From Neodontobutis hainanensis (Eukaryota > Chordata > Actinopteri > Gobiiformes > Odontobutidae), in the NCBI GenBank assembly GCA_024349245.1, contig JALDNG010000038.1, forward strand, positions 620,001-684,000: a stretch of 64,000 nucleotides of DNA, written 5' to 3'. Below are positions 34,814-46,200 of the stretch, one piece after another. Each line of letters begins with the position of its first letter. Within the stretch, counting starts at the first letter, position 1. Below the pieces are notes generated by a model that was not told where the DNA came from, ran no database searches, and saw only the letters and a list, made by a program, of their open reading frames with translations. Position numbers and translations under genes: made by a program.

Positions 34814-37800
34814 CTTTCTAAAATTGTTAAAATTACCAACTGAACAGTTAAAAACAACTTTGTAAAGTTCTATGATGTTTTAGGGTTTATTAAAGTTTTT
34901 ATTATTTTAATGGCCTTTAAAATTGTTAAAATTACTTTTGAGGCAGTAATAGTTTCTAAATGTCCTTTAGCTAATTATATATTTTTTTATTTTTAAATTT
35001 AAACATGTATTTGGATGTCACCATCAGACCCCAGATTTCAAACAATAAATATACCAAATCAAAAATTCTACTTCCTGGTCTCTAAAATTATTCTGATTAA
35101 AATTTTATTTATAGATTATTTATTTATTTATTTAGATCAATTTTATTTTTAGAGCGCAGTGGCTCAGATGGTTGGCAGTTCAATATCTGCTCTTCCCAGT
35201 TTATACTGTTGTGTCCTTGGGCAAGACACTTAACTCTCCTTGCCTCCAGTGCCACAGCTCTGGCGTGTGAATGTGTGAGTGTAGAGGTGGCCCCCCTCTC
35301 TGTCTGTCCCAGGGGTAAATGTGTGTGTAAGGGGTAAATGTGAGCATGATACAAAACTCCTCATTTGTTCATTTTAAAATTGTAATTTGAAGGTCACCAT
35401 AGGTCATGAGATGTGGAATAGTAAGGCTACACTATGACTATCTCTAAATTTAAAATAAATAAATAAATAAAAAGATTCTAATATAGCAAAAAAGTATTAT
35501 GAGTAATTTTTTTTTTAAAGGTCCACAAATTTTGAAATAAAAAAATGGCCAATTTGGTCATACCTTATATTTTACACAAGGCTGTAGTAAGAATGTTCAT
35601 GTTTAGTTAATAAAACCATCCCTGGAGCTAAAACACAGTGTGTCCTTCACAAACACATTTTGATTTTTACCTGCTTTTTCATTACATGCAACATCAAAGC
35701 CACTATTTAAAGGTGAGGATAATACACTCACAGAGCTTTTGTTGAAAGCTGAATTTTACTGGCAGCAGATGAACACTGAACAAAACAGTTTTGTGTGAAA
35801 AGGAGCTGCAATGTGTTTAAAAATGCCATTTGCACGAGCTCAGTGTGGGATTTAAGTCACAGAAATGAGAAACGACAACATTAGAGTTAACACTGCAAAT
35901 CAAAGCCTGTGTGGAAGATAGTGTAAAAGCTCTCTCGTGTTATTCTTTCTCCTGGTTTCAATGATTCATACATTAATATTCAAAGACATGATTCATGATT
36001 TTGTAGAAGCACAAACATATGGACAAACTCAACAGTGATGACATTGTAAACACTAAAAAGGTCTATAACACTAAAAAGAATTCGACTGACAGATGGGTAG
36101 CAATAGCATGGCATTAGTTCTGGCAATACTTCCTCACAGCTAATATGTGTTGTAGGACTAGTTGTTGTAGAATTAAAGTTAAAGTTGTGATCCATATTAA
36201 TGGCACTTAGCACTTTGTATTATTTCCATTCTATACTTCTCATTTATGCTCATGTATTATTTGGATTATTTGGATGTATACATGGATGTATTTCTTTGAG
36301 TGGGACAATAAACACTGAAATCTGACTTGGCCATTAATATAGAATCAACATGTTAAAAAGGTAAAAGTCATATTCCCTCAACTATCTGTACGTGTTTCTG
36401 GTTGTGTTTCTGGTTCAGTTTTTGGTTGTTTGTTTCTGTTTTTGTTTCTGGTTGTGTTTCTGGTTGTGTTTTTGGTTGTGTTTGTTTCTGGTTGTGTTTT
36501 TGGTTGTGTTTCTAGTTGTTTGTTCCTGGATGTGTTTCTGGTTGTGTTTCTGGTTGTTTGTTTCTGGTTGTGTTTCTGGTTGTTTGTTTCTGGTTGTGTT
36601 TGTTTCTGTAAGTGTTTCTGGTTGTGTTTGTTTCTGGTTGTGTTTCTGGTTGTTTGTTTCTGGTTGTGTTTGTTTCTGGTTGTTTGTTTCTGGATGTGTT
36701 TGTTTCTGGTTGTTTGTTTCTGGTTGTTTGTTTCTGTAAGTGTTTCTGGTTGTGTTTGTTTCTGTAAGTGTTTCTGGTTGTGTTTGTTTCTGGTTGTGTT
36801 TCTGGTTGTTTGTTTCTGGTTGTGTTTGTTTCTGGTTGTTTGTTTCTGGATGTGTTTGTTTCTGGTTGTTTGTTTCTGGTTGTTTGTTTCTGTAAGTGTT
36901 TCTGGTTGTGTTTGTTTCTGGTTGTGTTTCTGGTTGTGTTTCTGGTTGTGTGTTTCTGGTTGTGTTTCTGGTTGTGTTTGTTTCTGTTTTGGATTTTGGT
37001 TGTGTTTGTTTCTGTTTTGGATTTTGGTTGTGTTTGTTTCTGGTTGTTTGTTTCTGGTTGTGTTTCTGGTTGTGTTTGTTTCTGTTTTGGATTTTGGTTG
37101 TGTTTGTTTCTGGTTGTGTGTGTTTCTGGTTGTGTTTTTGGTTGTGTTTGTTTCTGTAAGTGTTTCTGGTTGTGTTTGTTTCTGTTTTGGATTTTGGTTG
37201 TGTGTGTTTTTGGTTGTGTTTGTTTCTGGATGTGTTTCTGGTTGTGTTTCTGGTCGTGTATAGAACTTACTGAACTCTGTGGCGATGACAGAGATGTTGT
37301 GCCAGGCGTTTTCCTCACGGTCCAGTTCCCGGAGAATGAAAAGTGACCCGTTACCGGCGTGGACATTGAACACTCGATCCATGTCGGTGCGGCGATCGAT
37401 CGAATACCTGCACACAAGACACACACACACAGGCTTTTTGAAACTTTGTGTATTCCCCACATCGAGCTATTTTCAGAACTCTAGAGACAATTATACACTT
37501 ACTTACTGTCACCTATTTCACAAGACATCTTCTCAACTAAAACTCTAGTATCTAATCCATATATTAAAATCACAGACAACAACATTACCACTCTGTTTAT
37601 ATAAAATCTGAAATATATTTTTAGAAATGGAGTCTAACCCCAGCAGACGCCTCTTTAAACATTCTCTGCATCTCATGTTTGGATCATTACCTCTTGGTTT
37701 AGTTTACTCTTGGGGCCAAAAACTATTCTCTGTCTCTGAGACTTGATGCTTAAATTAGGCGTTCAAGAGAGGAGGCTGTCAGGCTGCGTCTGGTTTGTTG

Positions 37801-40251
37801 TGAGTACCCCCCGCCTGCTGCTGAGACCCCCGAAGCAAACTGAGCGACAATGAGAGCGTTTTTTACTCGCTTCACACCTGAGCAGATCCAAAAAACACAG
37901 CTGAACCAAAGGGAGCGCAGCACAGGGAAGCTTTATGATTTAGATGTTTATGAGAAAACAGGGCATATGGCAAGAACTAAAGATAATGGCAGAGTGGCAA
38001 ATAAAAGTGTAACATGCTAACATTTACTAAACCCATGTCCATTAGCTGACAGGCCACTGATTTCCCATCAGGCACTTTGCTGGCCAGCCCCCGAACATCT
38101 GGGGTGGGTAACTGAAAAGGCAGCTCTTGTTTTGATCCCAAAGGTTTTCCAGTGATTATTGTACTCATGAGGTCAAAACAAGTCTGGACTCATCTTCACT
38201 GCTTCTGCCCACGTCAAACACGCCCAATGACTGCAATATGAAAGTTCACAGGCTTTTTAAAGACTTTTCTTTAGCTGATTGTGACCAAAACACACATTTA
38301 TGGATGTAATAAACAGAATTGTTAATTGGACATGAATGATTATGACTATGTCAACAGCATTTTCTACAAGTAAGCGCTAGATGTGTTTCTACATAACAAA
38401 GAAATCATGGAGCAATCTTTTCAAATGTTGATGAATTGTAATGGAGAGATCTAAGAGCTGCACTGAGAAGTCATTTAAAGCACCTTTTTACAAATTCATC
38501 CCCAATGTACTCCAGGTTATTTCAACCAAACTCTTCCCTGACATGTTTTGTGTCGGTGCATTCCATGAATAGTCCGGTGGTTTTACTGAGAAGTGGAGAA
38601 AAAAGCGGAAAAATGAGCCGACTCCTTCAAACCACAGTTACTTGAAAACAGTAAAAAGTGAAGACCAAACAGCTGCAGAGAGCACGAGGCTTCAGCTCCA
38701 GACGCAGGGCATTGAGCGTTTACTGACAACATTCACACATTTCAGCGACCCAGGCAGGTCACAAGACCCTGAAGGATCGGCCTCGGGCATCCAGTCCAGG
38801 TCTTAGTGGATGTGTGACAAGGGCTGGAGATAAGTTAAAGACTTTCTGGATGAACGTAGGCCGAAGAAGTTTATTTACCATCAATACAGACCAGAGACAC
38901 CGAAAACAGTTTGGAAGTATTGTCTATCCAACATCTGGCTGTGCTTTCATATCTTCAGCTTATAAATGTTGCAGTAAATGATAGAAGATGAATGCGTACA
39001 GTTTATTCCCAGCTTTCTGAACTTTAAATTAAAAGAGCTGCTGTTAAACGTATTGATATTGAATGGTAAAGTTAGACAGATGACATTTGTTTTGTGACCT
39101 TGTGCTGTTTCCACTGATTCCCATTGTTCTATTGTTCTGAGTCCGAGGCCTGGAGACAGACACTCCTCTCAGTCAGCCGCGTTGTATTAATTACAAATCA
39201 ATAGGGTGTTTTTGAGTGTCTCTTGAACCCGCTCTTTGTCAGTTTGTCCTGTGGTGATGAAGGATTTGTGTTCGCAGTCCCACACAAGCCAACAGGTTAT
39301 CCACTCGGCTTGTTTTTCTCCGCTCCCGGACTCCTGCGATACATCAGCGTGATTAATGGAGTAGCAGGCTTCAGGAGGGAATGCGTCTGAGGTAGGAGAC
39401 CCCCGAGGGGAGACGATGAACCCGGCTGCACCGGCGAACAACTTCCCCCGTTTCTGTCGACACATCCTCCCCTGGTCCCTCCGTTCGTTTTCTTCCACAT
39501 CGACCGTTTGAGTGTCTCTATTTGTCCGACAGCTTCCTCCTCTGCTGTCTGAAGTTGACAGAGTTGGGGAGTAACTACTGACTATTTACTGTTACAGCTT
39601 CTGAAACGTCCCTGCTCTACTTTTTTTCCGGCTTTTATATTTTGAAAAAACATATACATTTTCAAATACACTGTACAGTTTTAAAATGTTCACCTGCCTC
39701 TGAGTGAAAACCGTGTGTATGAAATAGTAGAGGTTATAGGCCAGATTTACAAAGGCAATAAACCATCATGGAAACCTTTTTTAGCTCAGGAACTGGCTTT
39801 CTTGAGTTGTTAATAGGCCGCAGCACTCTGTAGGATTTGTATTTGATGGAATTTCTGTTTCAGATCACACAATCTGTGCAGGGGAATATTTAATTAAACT
39901 GTGCAACCTGATATAGGTTTGTGACTCATAAATGTTGTAAATATTGCCAAAATGTTATGCCTTAATGGCTTACACCAGGCCACATCAGCAAGTACTTAGT
40001 TTGTGATACAGGGTTCATAAAAAAAACAGTATTTTTTAGTTTATGTTAATCCCTTTGTTACAACCCTGGCTCAAGGGGTCGGAACAAAGAGAGGACACGA
40101 GCAGACATAACAATCAATGAAAAGTAATCTTTATTGAAACCAAAATCAATATCAACAACATAACTTATAACATGGCATGAAAGGTGTCCATCTGTATAAT
40201 CAGAAGTGCAAAACTAGTGTTGAAGGTGAGTGAAACAAAAGGAGTGTGTAG

Positions 40252-40292
<41 letters not shown>

Positions 40293-43200
40293 TGTGTGTG
40301 TCTGTGTGTGTGTGTGTGTAAACCTTAACTAAACAAAAGAGGAAAGCTACGGACCAAACCAAACTAGAACTAAACCAAAACCAAGACTAAGTCAAAGCAA
40401 ATAAACCAGGTGGCAGCCGGTCTCTGACCTGCAAGTAGGCAGACCACACCGGAGGCCAAAGACACCAGGCTATAAATAGTCACCTGACCCAACAACCCAA
40501 GCCCCACAGGTGTGCCCAGTCAGTGAATCACAGGGGCATCACACCCTTACTTCCAAACACCATCCACTCTAAATAAAAGCCTTTGTTGGCTTTTGGAAAA
40601 CTGTACCTATTTTGTAGAATTACAATAATAAAAGAAAAACGATATAATCTGAAAAAAAATCTATTCTATGTTTTACTGCTCACTGTGGAGTTGAGCTAAA
40701 CCATGTTCCCTTCAACTCTAACCTTGTTAAATCTGCGTTGGCTGTGGGCTTTATTAAGTGCTTTTCTAATATTCCCAATAATTTAGCCGACCGGGGCCAG
40801 TGTCTGATTAATGGCGGTGAGATAAGAGCGAGTGTTGTCCTGACCATGCGGCCAAAGTGCTGCACTCTGCAGATCCGCAGCTGCAGCACGCAGAAGGGCA
40901 CACAGTTACCCAAATGTTAGTCAGGAGCCAGTCGGGACATCGATTACTGCCTTCATCAGCAGCTGCACTGGGCTGTTCAGAGGGCGCCTTAAAGAACAAG
41001 AGTCAAGGGTACGGGTTGCCTTTCTTTTGTTTTTTCCTCTTTCTTTTCCAGTTTGTCACTTCGGGGGTCTCTGCAGCAGGCGGGGGGTATTCACAACAAA
41101 CCTGACGCAACATGACAGCTTCTTCTGAACGCACACTGATCCAACAAACGCCTAATTTAAGCATCAAGCCTCAGAAAAAGAATAGACCGATCCAAAAGAG
41201 GTAATGATCCAGACATGAGATAAAAGAGACAGCTTGAAGACTTATGCTTAAAACAACAGTAAGAATAAAAACTTGTCCTTTTAAAAAAATATCAACTTTT
41301 TTGAGTCAGAGTCAATGGTTGTTGGGAGTTTTTCAACTTAAACAGCACATGAAACCTTATAGCACGTTACTCAGGAATCGCTCGTCTAAAATGTATCTGC
41401 TTTTCAGTGTTCGAGAATAAACTACTGCCCACATCCCTCTGTTCTTTGATGGAACACAATTTTAAGTTAAGAGTAAATTTACAATTACAGATGTATGTTG
41501 TGGCGCTGTCATGGCTGACACGCCTCTGAAACATTGCGTGGCATTTGGGGACGGTACCTCTGGACTGGCTGAAACACGGTGGTGGTCCCTCTTTTCAAGA
41601 AAATGGACCGGAGGAAGTGTTACAGCTACAGGGGATCACACTCCTCTGACTCCCTGGGACAGTCTATGCCAGGGTACTGGAGAGGAGAATTCAGGTGATA
41701 GTCAGAGCTCAGATTCAGGAGGAACAATGCGTTTTTTGTCCCGGTCGTGGAACACTGGACCAGCTCTATACCCTCTCCAGGGTGCTGGAGGGTTTATGGG
41801 AGTTTGCCCAACCAGTCCACATGTGTTTTGTGGATCTGGAAAAGGCATTTGACTGTGTCCCTTGCAGCGTCCTATGGGGAAGGGGCTCTGTTAAGGGCTG
41901 TCCGTTTCCTGTACGACTGGAGCAAGAGCTTCAATGTTGAGTCAGACTGGTTCCCAGTGCATGTGGGACTCCAGCAGGACCCTCTGACAGATGTTTATTA
42001 TTTTTATGGAGCTGGAGGATGTGTCTAGGGAGGGGGAAGTCTGGTCATCTCTGCTTAGACTGCTGGAGCTGAGACCTGGCCCCGGATAAGCACAAGAAGA
42101 TGTATTGACAATTACAGTGAGGTTTCTGCTCACACTCCAAAAAAAAGAATAGTTAGTAGCACATGTGACTAACTATTTTAGTCACCGTCTCCTCTAGAGC
42201 CTTGAACACTATGTGGCTTTTCAGGATCCTAACACAGGACTGATGCTTTTAAATTTTTTTTTTTTTTTTTAATAAAATGTATCCATTCATAGAGCATTAT
42301 GTTGAGCCAGATGTTTATGTTAGAGAGGTTATCTATCTTTTTCAAAAATGACTTAGAAGCTACACAAATGAAACATTGCATAGTGTTGCTTTACACTTTT
42401 GAAATAAATGGGCGACAGTAGCTCAGTGGGTAGAGCAGTCGTCCTTCAACCGGAAGGTAGGGGGTTCGATTCCCACTTTCCCCACAGTTCATACTGTCGT
42501 TGTGTCCTTGGGCAAGACACTTAACCCACCTTGCCTCCAGTGACTGTAACACTGGTAATTTCTGTAGAACAATGTAAGTCGCTTTGGATAAAAGCGTCCG
42601 CTAAATGAATAAATGTAAATGTAAATGCTAAGTCTAGTTTCCTGTAAAAAAGTGAGGTGGACAATTAACACAATGAGCCTCTGTAAAGCAAAGTATTTCA
42701 TTATATTTGGACTTAGACATAAACTCTGTATTGTCAAACCAGATCGAGCCAATCAGAGCAGACTGAGTAAAGAGGGAGGGGCTTACAGATACAAAGTTCA
42801 AGTCTAAAGTGGACAGTATATAGTGATTCAATAACATGTACAACTATTCAATTAGATATCAGAATTAATATTATCTTCTATATTTGAAAAACCCATTCAG
42901 AAAAAAAATCAAGGTCAAATTTTCAAAGTTGTTTTCCCAGCATTGACTGAATTTATCTCTGGTATTGTATTGCTTTATGTGACCTTCCTCATTAGAAACT
43001 GGACTAAAGAACAATTGAATAACTTTAAAAATACTTCTTTTAGCAAGGTTTTTTTTTTTTTGGTTCGAGGTTGCATCTAAAACAGCGACTTCTCTTTTAA
43101 AAAAATCTTCTTTGAATGAAGCGGTTTTCACTGAAGGTCAGCGCTAACCTTAGAAATTGAAAACGTCATGTGTCTAACTCTTTTACTCTGAGATAATGTA

Positions 43201-46200
43201 ACACGATTGAATGCATCGGTCTTTAAACGCACACGTGTCACCGAGAGCTAATAAAGACAGCGACTCGGCTCATGCCAGCAGCAGCTCCCAGGCTTCCCCC
43301 TTACGCCGACGCCGAGCTTTAAATGCCACGGGTATCTACCTCGCCAATGATGGGGCGATAAAAGAGAATGATATCATATTTGACACCTGCAATAAAGCGA
43401 TGGAACTTCAACCTTGAGAGCCAACTCCCTCAGTGCATCGTAAAAATGAAAAAGTCTCACGTTTTACACAAGGCTTGCATAATTTCCCGGCTCTGAGTTG
43501 TGTCAGTGAACCTACTGCGGCTGCTTTATATGTTATGAGGAGTTATATCTACAAAACCAAGGCTCTTTTAAAGCTATTTTAATGGAGGAATAACACAGTA
43601 GCCACTATTTATGGAGATTAATTTCCAAGACTTTTCCAGGATACTATTTATGAGAATCTTCTTGCCACAACAAATCTATGTCAAAGCATTCTGGGAAGAT
43701 GTGAGCTAATTTAATACAAAACAACCGATTGCAGCTGTAAAACTGATGAACAAGAGGGAGTCATCAGTTTGTCTTTAAAACAATGTAAGGTCTGTCAAAA
43801 CTATACAGTATAAGAAAATGTCTTTTAATGATTCAAAACCCAGTCTTTTTGCTCCAAAGACATTGTTTGTGCTGATACTAAACTGAAAGTGACAGACATA
43901 TACATGAGTAAACATCAGCCAATGAGCACAGAGCAGCTGTGGACTGAGAACTGTACCGCGGAATAGGGCTACTTTTAACTACGTGTTGCAGGTTGTATTT
44001 TTATTCTGCGGGTTAAAGGTTATATTTAGCTGAAATAGTTGTGCTGAACACCAACAATAAAATCTGTGCTAGGATGATGAATCTGTGATTAAGCACACTT
44101 TTGCACATGGTCATTCTTCAATCTTAAGGTAATAATTTCAATTAAAAAGATAGTGTATAATGCATACAGTGATGAAACATATATATTTTATGTACGAGAG
44201 GGACGTATTTTGAGTTTTAGACCATTGGGCTAGTTGAGGGCAACCCTGAGAAACATCTGGAGCTACTATTCATACTATTGAATAGAATGAATATAATCAC
44301 ACCAGGTTTAAAGGGACCAACAGGGAGCAGTAAAAAAACAGGCACAATTCAAACCACTAATGGTGAAGCCAGCAGGTCTTTTTGATAGAAGGTTAAATAA
44401 TTATTAATGATTAAAATAATGTTCTTTTGATGCAATAACTAAAAATCTGAGCAAACAAAGGCCAACGTTGCTACGAGTTAAGCTAATGGTTACATGTCAC
44501 AACACAAAAAGTATGAAGTAAAAACCTGTTCCTGCAAGAACAGTACAGTTTTAATAGTGTTACTGTAGAGCTAGCTTTCCAAAGTGTTGCAGTGCATTGT
44601 GTCAGTAAAAGCAACACGTTCCGCTGAATCTGAATTACATTTCTAAAACCAGGGCATTTCTTTTGCATTGGTGCCTTGTTGAGATGATGTCCAGGACTTT
44701 TCCCATGTTACATCATCCAGAACTCCAAGACATGTCACAGTTTTCTGTTTATTTAAACTCATCTACTACATTAAAGTATACTCCAGTTTTTTAAGGACAC
44801 ATAGATACTCAGCAGGTTGTCAGTATGTATAACACAGTAGAAAAATAAATGAAGCTCTGGGAATAATCCAAGGACAGGTTGAGAAGTGAATTCATAGAAA
44901 TGTCCATAAAATATCAGATTTATTATTGCGTTTAAATCGGGTCGACGGCTGAACATTGTTATAATACAGAATAAAAACACTGTTACATCAGGGAGAAAGT
45001 GAGGACATCGGTACATATGAGTATTCTCATTCATTAAAGATGGGATTAGCAGTGAGGCTTTTGTTTAATGAAAGATAGAGAAAAAGGAAGAAAAGTCTGT
45101 CTGTGTTTGTTCATCAAGAATGGTAGCACAAATGACAATAACATTTACTGTTTCATCTTTTCATTAAAATGTCACTAGTCTTTTTTTTTTCTTTTTAACA
45201 TGAAGGGAAAAAGGGAATGTGAAGTGAATTTTCCAATTGTTCCTAAAAGAAAAATAAGTTGATGAGAAGTGAATCAACGTTGTGTAGATGTTAACAACTG
45301 AAAGATTTAGTTGGATTTTACAGAAGCCTTTTTGACATAAATATGTGTTTTCCTAATAGATGCCTCTAAAATATCTGAGGAGGTGAGTATGACTGTTTTC
45401 ATTTTACTTTTAGGTATTAACTCTTTTTTTTTTTAATTTATTTATTGTGAAATGTAGGACATATTTGAAACTTCTTGTCAGTTCTAAGGCAAAATTTCAA
45501 AAGTGCATTAATGACACAGTTTTTTTATTCTTTTTTTTGTGGATCGTCTGCCATCAAATTCGATCCCTGGAGATGTTGGATTAAACCCCGAGCGGACCAC
45601 AGACGTCCAAAAGGTATTTTCCGGTGGCTCTGAGGTTCATGAGGCAGCATTTACAGTAATCCAAGTGAACCCCACTTAGAGAGTAACGTCATCAGACTCC
45701 TAAAAGCACTGAGAACGGGAAGTGCACACACACTTAAACCTCTTTTTCTGTTACATTTGAGAATTGAGAACATAGTGCAGTGCAACAGAATTATTAGTGT
45801 TCTTTTACTTGTCTGCCATTCAAAAAATATAAATCTGCAATCTTTGTTAACATTTACAATGGTTAATGCTAAGTGTTGTGTGTTAAGAGAGTATTTGTCC
45901 ATACCTCACAGGACTGCGTTTGTCGTCGGGGTCCGAGGCGCTGACGGAGCCGATCACGGTGTTTCTTGGTGCGTCCTCTTTGACCTCCATGATGTAACTG
46001 GCTCGCTCGAACACCGGGGGCTCGTCCACGTCCTCCACGATGATCTTAACGGTGGCGTCGTCCATGAAGGTTCCCACCGAGAGGAAATGAGAGTTCCTGT
46101 GGACATTTTCCACCTGGACTTTCAAAGTGTACTGGCGCTTCTTCTCAAAATCCAAAGGCTGAAAGAAAACACAAAATAGTATTATTAATGTGTATTAATG

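Larger units (their letters stand above)
34092..37270 (-). other. cdh6 intron, 3.2 kb, repeat-dense
   Basis: Holds a (TA)n microsatellite at 34759-34811, a diverged SINE at 35151-35345 and the large G/T satellite at 36392-37258. The stretch in between (35400-36390) is AT-rich with no recognised feature. Confidence 0.6.
37408..45904 (-). other. cdh6 intron, 8.5 kb
   Basis: Contains an inverted pair of homologous segments (37670-37842 and 41049-41221), a solo LTR (40056-40543), a LINE reverse-transcriptase fragment (41490-42090), a SINE (42410-42627), and T tracts near 42254 and 43050. The stretch at 43200-43430 is relatively GC-rich and repeat-free; its open frame has no recognisable domain. 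Remaining sequence: nothing recognised. Confidence 0.6.

Noticed and set aside
36430..37263. Plus-strand open frame of 277 codons rich in Val, Phe, Cys and Leu, and long minus frames over the same array
   Set aside because: All are translations of the G/T-rich satellite, in which stop codons are rare because of base composition.
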